From Parageobacillus thermantarcticus (GTDB lineage: Bacteria; Bacillota; Bacilli; Bacillales; Anoxybacillaceae): DNA of 64,000 nucleotides. Positions 1-8,870 of this stretch are shown piece after piece. The notes under the pieces are model-generated. The model was not told the DNA's origin, ran no database searches, and worked only from the letters and a program-made list of their open reading frames with translations. Positions within the stretch are counted from its first letter, which is position 1, and every line of letters starts with the position of its first letter. The position numbers were made by a program, and so were the translations under genes. The DNA lies in contig NZ_FOJS01000001.1 in NCBI RefSeq assembly GCF_900111865.1, positions 124,001 through 188,000 on the forward strand. Direction: 5' to 3'.

Positions 1-985
1 TGACATTAATCGCCTTCACTTGTCCTCCGTTTGCGACGGCACCCGCAAATACTTTAAAGGAAGAATGTTTCACGATTTCCGATACATCGACAAGCTCTAA
101 ACCAAAGCGGGTATCCGGCTTGTCCGAACCGTAACGGCTCATCGCTTCATCATAAGACATGCGCGGAAACGGAAGGGAAACTTCCATCCCTTTTGCCACT
201 TTCATCACATACGCCATCATCCGTTCCGTTAACTGCATAATCTCTTCTTGACTCATAAACGATGTTTCGATATCGATTTGTGTAAACTCCGGCTGGCGGT
301 CTGCGCGCAAGTCTTCATCGCGAAAACAGCGGGCAATTTGATAATATCGTTCAAATCCAGCCACCATCAACAATTGCTTAAAGATTTGCGGCGACTGCGG
401 AAGCGCGTAAAACTCGCCGGGATGAACGCGGCTTGGCACTAAATAGTCGCGCGCTCCCTCTGGCGTGCTTTTCGTCAAAATTGGTGTTTCCACTTCCAAA
501 AAGCCTTCTCCGTCCAAAAAGTCGCGAATCGCTTTTGTCACGCGGTGCCGCAATTGCAAAGTGCGAAACATCACCGGGCGGCGCAAGTCTAAATAACGAT
601 ATTTAAGGCGCACTTCTTCAGCTACGTCTGTTTGGTCAGCGATGGTAAACGGCGGCGTTTTCGCCTCGTTAATGATCGTTACGCGTTCTGCTTGAATTTC
701 AATTTTTCCTGTTGGAATATTTGGATTGATCGTTCCCTCTTCGCGGGCAACAACGGTTCCTTCCACGCTCAGCACGTATTCATTCCGCACTTTTTCCGCC
801 ACATGTAACGCTTCTTTCGACACTTCCGGGCTGAACACGACTTGCACGATTCCCGTCCGGTCGCGAAGATCGATGAAAATCAGTCCGCCAAGGTCGCGGC
901 GCTTTTGCACCCAGCCTTTTAAAACGACTTTTTCGCCAACCGCTTTCTCGGTAATTTCCCCGCAATAATAAGTCCTTCCAAACAC
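1..985 (-). CDS. aspS: Aspartyl-tRNA synthetase (5' part, runs off left edge)
   Basis: Charges tRNA-Asp with aspartate in the cytoplasm. About 328 codons are visible; the C-terminal part lies beyond the window edge. Translation from a GTG start (complement of 983-985) gives an N-terminal OB-fold anticodon-binding domain ([19 protein letters not shown]) followed by the class II catalytic core, with [18 protein letters not shown] as motif 2. The GTG is chosen because a GGAGG stretch lies about 9-10 bases upstream and the product begins [12 protein letters not shown], as expected for the family. It follows hisS by 14 bases in the same operon, so both should answer to the T-box leader upstream of hisS. 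Identification is secure. Confidence 0.96.
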   Translation of the reverse strand, partial: MFGRTYYCGEITEKAVGEKVVLKGWVQKRRDLGGLIFIDLRDRTGIVQVVFSPEVSKEALHVAEKVRNEYVLSVEGTVVAREEGTINPNIPTGKIEIQAERVTIINEAKTPPFTIADQTDVAEEVRLKYRYLDLRRPVMFRTLQLRHRVTKAIRDFLDGEGFLEVETPILTKSTPEGARDYLVPSRVHPGEFYALPQSPQIFKQLLMVAGFERYYQIARCFRDEDLRADRQPEFTQIDIETSFMSQEEIMQLTERMMAYVMKVAKGMEVSLPFPRMSYDEAMSRYGSDKPDTRFGLELVDVSEIVKHSSFKVFAGAVANGGQVKAINV

Positions 986-999
986 GCCTGCAATCCCTC

Positions 1000-2271
1000 C
1001 TACGACAATCGTTCTTTTAAATAATCAACGATAGAATGCAGCGGCACTTCCGTCTGCTCGCCTGTGCTCATCTCTTTTACGTTGATGACTTCTTTCGCAA
1101 GTTCATCATCGCCGAGAATCGCGACAAACTTCGCGCTTAAACGATCCGCCGCTTTCAATTGCGCCTTGATTTTCCGGTCTTGATAATCTTTATCAGCGAC
1201 AATTCCCGCTTTCCGCAGTTTGTGAACAAGCGGCACGGATTCCTCTTTTGCTTTTTCGCCAACAGCGACAATGTAGCAGTCAATGCCGCGGCTAACCGGC
1301 AGCGCAACTCCTTCCGCGTCTAAAGCAGCCAACAGCCGTTCAATGCTTAGGGCAAAGCCAATCCCTGGCGTTTCCGGCCCGCCTATTTCTTGCACTAATC
1401 CGTTATAGCGGCCGCCGCCGCATAACGTCGTAATCGCGCCAAATCCTTCCGCATCGCTCATAATTTCAAACGTCGTATGGTTGTAATAGTCCAATCCGCG
1501 CACGAGACGAGAATCTACTTCAAATGGGATTCCTAATTTCGTCAAGTAAGCTTTTACTTTTTCAAAATAATGGCGCGATTCCTCGTTTAAATAATCGAGA
1601 ATCGATGGCGCTGTCGCCATTAATTCATGGTCACGGTCCTTTTTGCAGTCTAAAATGCGAAGCGGATTTTTTTCGAGACGCACTTGGCAATCTTCGCAAA
1701 GCTCGTGAATCCGGTTTTGGAAATGATCAATCAACGCTTGGCGATGCGCCTTTCTGCTTTCTATGTCGCCTAAGCTGTTAATAACAAGCTTTAATTTTTT
1801 TAATCCTAATGATTGGTACAACTCCATCGCCATCGCAATGACTTCCGCGTCAATCGCCGGATCATCGCTTCCAAGCGCTTCAACGCCGAACTGAACAAAT
1901 TGGCGAAACCGCCCTGCCTGCGGCCGTTCATAGCGGAACATCGGGCCAATGTAATATAACTTAATTGGCTGATTCGGATCGCCATACATTTTGTTTTCAA
2001 CAAATGAACGCACCACCGGAGCGGTCCCTTCCGGACGAAGCGTCATGCTTCTTCCCGCTTTGTCTTCAAACGTATACATTTCTTTTTGCACAATGTCGGT
2101 CGTATCGCCGACGCCGCGTAAAAACAATTCCGTATGTTCAAAAATCGGCGTGCGAATTTCGCGATAATTGTAACGCCTGCAAATGTCCCGCGCTATTTTT
2201 TCGACATATTGCCATTTTTCCACTTCACCAGGCAAAATGTCTTGCGTTCCTCGTGGAATTTGAAAAGCCAT
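1000..2271 (-). CDS. hisS: Histidyl-tRNA synthetase
   Basis: Class II aminoacyl-tRNA synthetase that charges tRNA-His. The 423-residue product is of normal length. Class II motif 2 is visible ([19 protein letters not shown]), as is the HisRS signature [14 protein letters not shown], followed by a C-terminal anticodon-binding domain ([14 protein letters not shown] onward). The ATG at 2271 is chosen over an upstream in-frame codon because AGGAGG lies six to seven bases before it and the protein then begins [14 protein letters not shown], the family norm. First gene of the hisS-aspS operon, under T-box control. Confidence 0.97.
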   Translation of the reverse strand: MAFQIPRGTQDILPGEVEKWQYVEKIARDICRRYNYREIRTPIFEHTELFLRGVGDTTDIVQKEMYTFEDKAGRSMTLRPEGTAPVVRSFVENKMYGDPNQPIKLYYIGPMFRYERPQAGRFRQFVQFGVEALGSDDPAIDAEVIAMAMELYQSLGLKKLKLVINSLGDIESRKAHRQALIDHFQNRIHELCEDCQVRLEKNPLRILDCKKDRDHELMATAPSILDYLNEESRHYFEKVKAYLTKLGIPFEVDSRLVRGLDYYNHTTFEIMSDAEGFGAITTLCGGGRYNGLVQEIGGPETPGIGFALSIERLLAALDAEGVALPVSRGIDCYIVAVGEKAKEESVPLVHKLRKAGIVADKDYQDRKIKAQLKAADRLSAKFVAILGDDELAKEVINVKEMSTGEQTEVPLHSIVDYLKERLS

Positions 2272-2295
2272 GACAAACCTCCTTACATCCAAAAT

Positions 2296-2545
2296 AAAAA
2301 CGCCCTTCTTCCCTATATAAAATAGGGACGAGAGCGTTATTCCCGTGGTGCCACCCTAATTGAAGCGAAATGCTTCCGCTTTTTACCGATAACGCGTGTC
2401 TCGCGTTCCCTTTTACTGGCGCAAACAGCACGTTCAAAGGGAAACCTACGGAGTGTCTTTCGTTAAGTCATCATGGAGAAATGCTTCCAGCCTAAGGCAT
2501 TTCCTCTCTGGCCATGTGTATTCTTAACTACTTTTCTCCGTCATT
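2296..2545 (-). promoter_or_regulatory. T-box riboswitch, hisS-aspS leader
   Basis: The leader contains the T-box core AGGGTGGCACCACGG (2343-2357), which pairs with the uncharged tRNA acceptor end, followed by a terminator hairpin of inverted arms around 2296-2336 ending in a T run. The Stem I base is formed by ACGGAG and CTCCGT, with an AGTA motif on the 5' side. The specifier loop reads GAAAGACA just before CTCCG, so the canonical register gives GAC (Asp), with CAC (His) overlapping two bases on. Uncharged tRNA should promote antitermination and expression of hisS and aspS. The boundaries are approximate. Confidence 0.93.
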
Positions 2546-2575
2546 GGTTGTTATTATGTATAATTTTTGTAACTT

Positions 2576-2604
2576 ATCTTACGAATAAATATTCATTTTG
2601 TCAA
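2576..2604 (-). promoter_or_regulatory. Sigma-A promoter of hisS-aspS
   Basis: Reading the - strand, TTGACA (2599-2604) and TAAGAT (2576-2581) are separated by 17 bases, a near-consensus vegetative promoter. It lies immediately upstream of the T-box leader, which fits a leader transcript starting near 2568. Confidence 0.75.
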
Positions 2605-2607
2605 GTT

Positions 2608-2793
2608 TTAAGAACGGGAGATTTGCTTTTTTAGTTTTTGTACGTCTCTTAACGTTATCCCAAATTCAGACGCCAATTCAAACGCGGTATGTTCCACCTC
2701 TTTTTTTATAAACTCATGAAAATCAATAGAAAACAATTCGCACACTTTTCGCTGCGCAAATTCTCCTTTAGCGCTATGCCGCATTTTGCTCAT
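2608..2793 (-). CDS. Small conserved-looking protein with HTH-like C-terminus
   Basis: A 61-residue basic protein that I do not recognise securely. The start at 2793 is chosen because a GAAGGAAGG ribosome-binding stretch precedes ATGAGC; a second ATG nine bases further in is equally well placed. An upstream GTG (2835) has no ribosome-binding site. The C-terminal half (AFELASEFGITLRDVQKLKK) has the rhythm of a helix-turn-helix. It stands alone between dtd and the hisS leader, roughly where B. subtilis has the small gene yrzK, so it may be positionally equivalent. No function is assigned. Confidence 0.6.
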   Translation of the reverse strand: MSKMRHSAKGEFAQRKVCELFSIDFHEFIKKEVEHTAFELASEFGITLRDVQKLKKQISRS

Positions 2794-2992
2794 CCTTCCT
2801 TCTTGTTTCCACATCTTTTCTTTTATTTTTCCCACCTTGGCAAAAAATAAAAGAAAAATTTAGACGGTTTCAGAAGAAGGCAAAGCTTCAAGGATTCGTG
2901 TCAAAAACAACAAAAAACGATTTCACATCGATCTAATTTTATGGAAATAAAAGAAATTTTATCATATCTTAGAAGGATGAGCGTTAAAACAT

Positions 2993-3023
2993 AAAAAAAC
3001 GGGCGAACATTATTTGTTCCCCG
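2993..3023 (-). terminator. Rho-independent terminator after dtd
   Basis: On the - strand the arms CGGG-GAAC and GTTCGCCCG flank an AAATAAT loop, with one bulged base, and are followed by seven T residues. The hairpin overlaps the last codons of dtd and closes the rel-dtd transcript. Confidence 0.75.
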
Positions 3024-3468
3024 CTTTTTCCTTGCTTTCGACAATCAACGTGACCGGACCGTCATTAATTAGTTCCACTTCCATTATCGCGCCAAACTTT
3101 CCTGTTTCGACACGAATGCCTTTTTGCCGAAGCGCTTCGTTCAACGCTTCATAAATTGGCAAAGCATGATCTGGCTTCGCCGCTTCCATAAAGTTCGGAC
3201 GCCGGCCTTTTCGGCAATCGCCATACAAAGTAAATTGCGACACGGATAAAATGTCTCCGCCAACGTCCAGCACGGAAAGATTCATTTTTCCAGATTCGTC
3301 CTCGAAAATGCGCAAATGCGCGATCTTATCGGCAACAAACGCCGCGTCTTCGATCGTATCGCTATGAGTGACACCGACAAGAAGAACGAGGCCATGGCCA
3401 ATAGAGCCGACAGTTTCGCCATTCACTGTCACTTTCGCGCGTTTTGCTCGTTGCACTACTACTTTCAT
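3010..3468 (-). CDS. dtd: D-aminoacyl-tRNA deacylase
   Basis: Hydrolyses D-aminoacyl-tRNAs (for example D-Tyr-tRNA), recycling tRNA and protecting translation. The 152 residues are full length. Family signatures are visible: [15 protein letters not shown] at the start, the [19 protein letters not shown] motif near residues 75-95 and the GPVTLIVES end containing the GP cis-proline motif. It starts 14 bases downstream of rel, as in B. subtilis, so the two are probably co-transcribed. Confidence 0.97.
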   Translation of the reverse strand: MKVVVQRAKRAKVTVNGETVGSIGHGLVLLVGVTHSDTIEDAAFVADKIAHLRIFEDESGKMNLSVLDVGGDILSVSQFTLYGDCRKGRRPNFMEAAKPDHALPIYEALNEALRQKGIRVETGKFGAIMEVELINDGPVTLIVESKEKAGNK

Positions 3469-3482
3469 TTCACTTTTCCTTT

Positions 3483-5681
3483 CTAATTGTTCATAATTCG
3501 TTGTACTGAGTAAATATCGGAAATTTGCTTGATTCGGTCGACAACCTTTTGCAAATGGCTAATATTGCGAATGGCAATCGTCATATGAATGGTCGCGATT
3601 TTATTGCGATGATCGGATTTTCCCGAAACAGCGGAAATATCCGTTTTTGTTTCATTCACTGCTTGTAGCACTTCGTTTAGCAACCCGCGCCGATCAAATC
3701 CGGTAATTTCAATCTCCACGTTATATTCGCGGTTGGATTTCGCGTCGCTTTCCCATTCCACCGAAATTAAGCGGTCCGCCGCTTCCTCTGACTGCACGTT
3801 CGGACAATCAACGCGATGAACCGAGATTCCGCGTCCTCTCGTAATAAAGCCGATAATTTCGTCGCCGGGAACCGGATTACAGCAGCGCGATAGACGAATA
3901 AGCAAGTTGTCCATTCCTTGAACGCGAATGCCGCAATCGCGTTTTTTCGCGATTGGCATTTTTGCTTCCGATATCGTTTCGGTCAATTTCTTCTGCTGTT
4001 CTTCCAAATCGCGTTGCTTTCGCCATTTGTCTGTTAAACGGTGAGCAATTTGCGCGGCGGTAATGCCGTGATAACCAACAGCGGCGTACATGTCTTCTTC
4101 ATTCGAAAAATTGAATTTTTCCGCAACGCGCTTGACGTTTTCCGCCGTTAAAATTTCTTTCACATCAAACCCGAGGCTACGAACTTCTTTTTCAACAAGC
4201 TCTTTTCCTTTTTCAATATTTTCTTCGCGACGTTGTTTTTTGAAAAATTGGCGAATTTTATTTTTTGCGTGCGATGTTTGCGCAAGTTTCAGCCAGTCTT
4301 GGCTTGGCCCGTATGAATGTTTCGATGTTAAAATCTCGACAATGTCGCCTGTCTGCAACTTGTAATCAAGCGGAACCATTTTGCCGTTCACTTTAGCGCC
4401 GATCGTTTTATTGCCGATTTCCGAATGAATGCGGTATGCAAAATCAATTGGCACCGAGCCGGCTGGCAGTTCGATGACATCCCCTTTTGGCGTAAAAACA
4501 AACACCATATCGGAGAATAAGTCCATCTTTAACGATTCCATAAATTCTTCGGCGTTGCTCGCGTCGTTTTGCCATTCCAAAATTTCCCGGAACCACGATA
4601 GTTTTTCTTCGAACGAATTCGGTTTAATCGTCTTTCCTTCTTTATAGGCCCAGTGCGCGGCAATACCAAATTCAGCGATTTGATGCATTTCAAACGTGCG
4701 AATTTGCACTTCTAGCGGCTCGCCTTTCGGACCGATGACCGTCGTATGCAGCGATTGATACATATTTGGCTTCGGCATCGCGATGTAATCTTTGAAACGT
4801 CCCGGCATCGGCTTCCAACACGTATGAATAATGCCTAATACGGCGTAGCAGTCTTTAATGCTGTTCACAATGATGCGGACGGCGAGCAAATCGTAAATTT
4901 CATTAAATTGCTTGTTTTGCTTGACCATTTTGCGATAGATGCTGTAAATATGTTTCGGTCTTCCATAAATTTCACATGGGATAGAGACTTCGTTCAACCG
5001 TTCGCGCACTTCTTGAATGACTTCTTCCAAATATTGCTCCCGTTCGGCGCGCTTCTTCTTCATCAAATTGACAATGCGATAATATTGCTGCGGATTTAAG
5101 TAGCGAAGCGCGGTGTCTTCCAATTCCCATTTAATTTTTGAAATTCCAAGGCGGTGCGCCAATGGCGCAAAAATTTCCAACGTCTCATTGGCAATTCTCC
5201 GCTGTTTTTCAATCGGCAAATGTTTCAACGTCCGCATATTATGAAGGCGGTCCGCTAATTTAATTAAAATGACGCGGATATCTTGCGCCATTGCCAAAAA
5301 CATTTTCCGGTGGTTTTCCGCTTGCTGTTCTTCTTGGGATTTATATTTAATTTTTCCCAGTTTCGTCACGCCATCAACGAGCATCGCCACTTCGCTGCCG
5401 AATTCCCGTTCCAAATCTTCTTTCATCGCTTCCGTGTCTTCGACAACATCGTGCAAAAATCCGGCCGCGATCGTGGCGGGATCCATTTTTAAATCAACTA
5501 AAATGCCGGCGACTTGAATCGGATGAATAATATACGGCTCTCCAGATTTGCGATATTGATCGCGGTGAGCGCGGTTGGCAAATTCATACGCCTTCTTAAT
5601 AAATTCGACGTCCTTTTCCGACAAATAGCGGCTTGCCTGTTCAAAGACTTGTTCCGCTGTTAACACCTGTTCGTTGGCCAT
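3483..5681 (-). CDS. relA: Bifunctional (p)ppGpp synthetase/hydrolase Rel
   Basis: Makes and degrades the alarmone (p)ppGpp during amino-acid starvation. The 732-residue protein has the full long-RSH architecture. The N-terminal HD hydrolase domain carries IIHP at 51-54 and LHDVVEDT with His77-Asp78, so the hydrolase looks active. A synthetase domain ([13 protein letters not shown], about 240-350), a TGS domain ([17 protein letters not shown], about 395-455), a helical/zinc-finger region with [11 protein letters not shown] and a C-terminal ACT domain (about 660-732) follow. Start ATG 5681 gives the usual [13 protein letters not shown]. It has its own promoter and is followed closely by dtd. 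Confidence 0.97.
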   Translation of the reverse strand: MANEQVLTAEQVFEQASRYLSEKDVEFIKKAYEFANRAHRDQYRKSGEPYIIHPIQVAGILVDLKMDPATIAAGFLHDVVEDTEAMKEDLEREFGSEVAMLVDGVTKLGKIKYKSQEEQQAENHRKMFLAMAQDIRVILIKLADRLHNMRTLKHLPIEKQRRIANETLEIFAPLAHRLGISKIKWELEDTALRYLNPQQYYRIVNLMKKKRAEREQYLEEVIQEVRERLNEVSIPCEIYGRPKHIYSIYRKMVKQNKQFNEIYDLLAVRIIVNSIKDCYAVLGIIHTCWKPMPGRFKDYIAMPKPNMYQSLHTTVIGPKGEPLEVQIRTFEMHQIAEFGIAAHWAYKEGKTIKPNSFEEKLSWFREILEWQNDASNAEEFMESLKMDLFSDMVFVFTPKGDVIELPAGSVPIDFAYRIHSEIGNKTIGAKVNGKMVPLDYKLQTGDIVEILTSKHSYGPSQDWLKLAQTSHAKNKIRQFFKKQRREENIEKGKELVEKEVRSLGFDVKEILTAENVKRVAEKFNFSNEEDMYAAVGYHGITAAQIAHRLTDKWRKQRDLEEQQKKLTETISEAKMPIAKKRDCGIRVQGMDNLLIRLSRCCNPVPGDEIIGFITRGRGISVHRVDCPNVQSEEAADRLISVEWESDAKSNREYNVEIEITGFDRRGLLNEVLQAVNETKTDISAVSGKSDHRNKIATIHMTIAIRNISHLQKVVDRIKQISDIYSVQRIMNN

Positions 5682-5727
5682 AGGATCAAATCACCTTTGC
5701 GTATAATAAAATCATATATTGATTACT

Positions 5728-5756
5728 ATTATCATGAAAAATTTTTTTCATGTAAA
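5728..5756 (-). promoter_or_regulatory. Sigma-A promoter of rel with an inverted repeat in its spacer
   Basis: On the - strand TTTACA (5751-5756) and GATAAT (5728-5733) are 17 bases apart. The spacer and promoter edges are occupied by a 20-base near-perfect inverted repeat (5733-5752) with eight-base arms CATGAAAA and TTTTCATG. A promoter is well supported; an operator role for the repeat is inference. Confidence 0.65.
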
Positions 5757-5799
5757 GAGTTATGCAACTCTCGCTGCTGAACTGTAAAACAACCGTTAA

Positions 5800-5832
5800 T
5801 AAGAAAGAGCACTCTTTGGAGTGCCCTTCTTA
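5800..5832 (-). terminator. Rho-independent terminator after apt
   Basis: On the - strand GGGCACTC-CAAA-GAGTGCTC is followed by TTTCTTATT. It ends the recJ-apt transcript and separates it from rel. Confidence 0.85.
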
Positions 5833-5871
5833 TTTCTTAATTGTAACGAAATGATCGAATCATGTCGATGG

Positions 5872-6384
5872 TTAGAATTGCATAAGCGTTAAAATATCGT
5901 AACCTTCTAATTTTTTGCGCCCTTCCAACTCAGTAAGCTCGATCAAAAAGGCAATGCCAGCGACGACGCCGCCAAGCTGCTCAACAAGCTGAATCGTCGC
6001 GCGAATCGTTCCGCCTGTCGCTAATAAATCGTCTGTAATCAACACCCGTTGTCCTGGTTTAATCGCATCTTTATGCATCGTCAATACGTCTTTCCCATAT
6101 TCAAGCCCGTATTCGACACGAACGACTTCGCGCGGAAGCTTTCCTTCCTTGCGCACCGGGGCAAATCCTACCCCAAGCGCATACGCAACAGGGCAGCCAA
6201 TAATAAAGCCTCGCGCTTCCGGACCGACGACAATATCGATTTTCTTTTCGCGCGCATACTCCACAATTTGATCTGTTGCATATTTATACACTTCGCCTTT
6301 ATCCATCAATGTCGTAATATCTTTAAACATAATCCCCGGTTTAGGGAAGTCAGGAACAATTGTCACATATTGTTTCAAATCCAT
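5872..6384 (-). CDS. apt: Adenine phosphoribosyltransferase
   Basis: Purine salvage enzyme converting adenine plus PRPP to AMP and pyrophosphate. The product is 170 residues, the normal length, beginning [18 protein letters not shown]. The PRPP-binding motif [13 protein letters not shown] is present near residue 120, and [12 protein letters not shown] matches the family's adenine-site region. Its start codon overlaps the recJ stop codon (TAATG), so translation is coupled, and a terminator follows. Confidence 0.97.
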   Translation of the reverse strand: MDLKQYVTIVPDFPKPGIMFKDITTLMDKGEVYKYATDQIVEYAREKKIDIVVGPEARGFIIGCPVAYALGVGFAPVRKEGKLPREVVRVEYGLEYGKDVLTMHKDAIKPGQRVLITDDLLATGGTIRATIQLVEQLGGVVAGIAFLIELTELEGRKKLEGYDILTLMQF

Positions 6385-8741
6385 TATGCATTTGCCTCCT
6401 CATATGTTTGCGAACCTTTCATTTCAAAAAGACAACGCTTTAATTGTTCATATGTTGAATACAAAAAAAGACTTTCCAACTCATACTGAGCTTGTTTCAA
6501 GCGATAAGTCGGCGATTCGCTTAAATCTCGCTTAGCCGGCTGGGGAACAAGCGACACGACGCCATCCCGTTGCGTAATAAATTCCAGTTCAAGAAACACT
6601 TTCGCCATAAACAAGACGGTTTCTTCCGTCCAGCCACGCGCACGTGCCAACTGGCCACCGTACTTCGCTAAATTAAACACGCCCTGTTTCCGCAAAAACG
6701 CGTAAAACCATTTAAAATGTTCACGCGTCGGCAACGTGCGGAAAAAATGAGTCTCCCTTTGATAGAATAACGCATAAATGCGCGCAGGTAAACTAGAACG
6801 TAACAACATTTTTATCATTTCCAAAGACGGGGGCATATCCAACAGCACAACGTAGCGGCCGTCTAAACAAAGCTGCGACGCTTCTTCCACTGAAGCGGCA
6901 TAACAAATCTCTTCTTTATATGCTTCGAGCCCTAACGCATCCGCCGTATCTTCGCGAAACATAATAAGCATCCGCTTATCTGGCGGAAGAGACGCAATCA
7001 GCGACCGTACATCGCGCATGCCGCGAAGATCAAACAGCTGGCATTCATGCACAGCCATATCGTAAATCATCAACTGCGGCTTGCGAAGATGATTCCACTC
7101 ATTAACAACTAACTCGCCAACCACCGACACTTTCGCATCCGGAGCGATTTCATCGCGCAAATATCCGATGCCGAAGCCAACGCTATCAATCGTAGCGCCA
7201 TTTTGCGCAAACACAACCTTTAAATGCGATTGATCGGCGCCGACGCGGCGTATCGTTTCGACTGATACATTTTCCATTAAAAAAAGAGGTTTGGCATTAC
7301 CGACGCCAAACGGGGCAAATTTTTCAAGCTGTTCAGCTATCTCTATCGTTAAATCAGATACGGAACAAACCGCGTCAATCGACGTAATTGGAGTAAAATC
7401 ATCGTCTGTCAACATATCATCGGCGAGCGCGTTAAGACGCTGGCGCAATTCGTCAATGTCTTCAATAGACAACGTCATTCCCGCCGCCATCGGATGGCCG
7501 CCAAAATGCGGCAAAATATCGCGGCATGTCGATAAGCTAGAAAACATATCAAATCCATGAATGCTTCGCGCCGAACCTTTCGCGATTCCTTTTTCCGCAT
7601 CAACGCTTAACACGATCGTCGGGCGGTAAAACTGTTCGACTAACCGAGAGGCGACAATGCCGATGACTCCGGGATTCCAGCCTTCTTTTGCCACCACAAG
7701 CACTTTATTCTCAGACGGCGGAAATTGTTCCTGTACCATTTGCGCCGCTTCTTCCGCTATTTCCGCGACAAGCTGCTGCCGCTCCCTGTTCAAATCATCC
7801 ATTTCTTTCGCAAGCTTTTTTGCTTCCTCTTCGTCCTCCGTCATTAGCAATCTTACGGCAGGATCGGCTTCCCCCAATCGCCCAACCGCGTTCATCCGCG
7901 GCGCAATGACAAATCCCACCGTCTGCTCGTCAATTTTTTCTGCGTCTATTCCACATTGTTTACACAATGCGCGCAATCCAATACGTTTTGTATTTCGCAA
8001 CTGTTCAAGCCCTTGCGCCGCCAATATTCGATTTTCACCGGTAAGAGAAACGAGATCGGCGATCGTTCCGATTGCGACAACATCCAAAAAATGGCGCGGC
8101 ACATCCCCAAGCAACGCATGTGCGACTTTAAACGCCACTCCTACCCCGGCTAATTCCCGAAACGGGTATGTACTTCCTGGCTTTTTCGGATGAATAATTT
8201 CATACGCTTCCGGCAGCGCCGGTCCCGGTTCATGATGGTCCGTAATAATGACATCCATCCCAAGCTCATTGGCAAGCGCTACTTCCTTCACCGCAGCAAT
8301 GCCGTTATCGACCGTAACAATCAAAGAAAACCCTTGCTCCTTTGCCCAACGAAATGCTTTTTCATTCGGACCATATCCTTCGGTAAAGCGGTTAGGAATG
8401 TAAAAATCAACAATGGCGCCAGCTTCCTTCAAGGCGCTGACCATGACCGTCGTGCTGCTTACGCCGTCCGCATCATAATCGCCATATACTAAAATCTGCT
8501 CCCCATCCCGTATCGCCTGTCGAATCCGCTCGATCGCCCGCTTCATCCCATCAAGCAAAAACGGATCATGAAACGGCTGTTTCAGCGGATATAAAAACGC
8601 GTTCGCCTCTTCTGCCGTGCGGACCCCGCGATGGACAAGAAGCGTTGCAATAAGCGGATCGATACGCAATTGTTCCACTAAATATTTTACGATATTTTCG
8701 TCGGGGCGCTTCACATCCCAACGTGTTTTTGCGATTAACAT
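6384..8741 (-). CDS. recJ: Single-stranded-DNA-specific exonuclease RecJ
   Basis: 5'-3' single-strand exonuclease used in recombination and mismatch/base repair. At 785 residues it matches the long Bacillus form. The DHH phosphoesterase motifs are visible: [12 protein letters not shown] (motif I) and [10 protein letters not shown] (motif III), followed by the DHHA1 region ([11 protein letters not shown]) and an extra C-terminal region. ATG 8741 is chosen because GAGGTGG lies four bases upstream; an in-frame upstream codon at 8819 would add 26 atypical residues and intrude on the secDF terminator. Apt follows with an overlapping start. Confidence 0.95.
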   Translation of the reverse strand: MLIAKTRWDVKRPDENIVKYLVEQLRIDPLIATLLVHRGVRTAEEANAFLYPLKQPFHDPFLLDGMKRAIERIRQAIRDGEQILVYGDYDADGVSSTTVMVSALKEAGAIVDFYIPNRFTEGYGPNEKAFRWAKEQGFSLIVTVDNGIAAVKEVALANELGMDVIITDHHEPGPALPEAYEIIHPKKPGSTYPFRELAGVGVAFKVAHALLGDVPRHFLDVVAIGTIADLVSLTGENRILAAQGLEQLRNTKRIGLRALCKQCGIDAEKIDEQTVGFVIAPRMNAVGRLGEADPAVRLLMTEDEEEAKKLAKEMDDLNRERQQLVAEIAEEAAQMVQEQFPPSENKVLVVAKEGWNPGVIGIVASRLVEQFYRPTIVLSVDAEKGIAKGSARSIHGFDMFSSLSTCRDILPHFGGHPMAAGMTLSIEDIDELRQRLNALADDMLTDDDFTPITSIDAVCSVSDLTIEIAEQLEKFAPFGVGNAKPLFLMENVSVETIRRVGADQSHLKVVFAQNGATIDSVGFGIGYLRDEIAPDAKVSVVGELVVNEWNHLRKPQLMIYDMAVHECQLFDLRGMRDVRSLIASLPPDKRMLIMFREDTADALGLEAYKEEICYAASVEEASQLCLDGRYVVLLDMPPSLEMIKMLLRSSLPARIYALFYQRETHFFRTLPTREHFKWFYAFLRKQGVFNLAKYGGQLARARGWTEETVLFMAKVFLELEFITQRDGVVSLVPQPAKRDLSESPTYRLKQAQYELESLFLYSTYEQLKRCLFEMKGSQTYEEANA

Positions 8742-8814
8742 GTATCCCACCTCAACTCTTCCTATTATACCAAAATGAAAAAAAGGGTGGGCAATGAAGT
8801 TATTTGCTTTTAAA

Positions 8815-8851
8815 AACAAAAATGCTCCATGTTTCCATGGAGCATTTTCGC
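8815..8851 (-). terminator. Rho-independent terminator after secDF
   Basis: On the - strand AATGCTCCATG-GAAA-CATGGAGCATT is followed by TTTGTTTTT. It ends the comN/secDF transcript, so recJ needs its own promoter in the roughly 75 bases between this hairpin and its start. Confidence 0.88.
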
Positions 8852-8870
8852 TTGGCAGCCCTTTCTACCA

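Noticed and set aside
7657-8193. 178-codon open frame on the + strand opposite recJ
   Set aside because: Low-complexity Ser/Ala/Thr-rich translation lying wholly within the conserved catalytic part of recJ; shadow of its codon usage.
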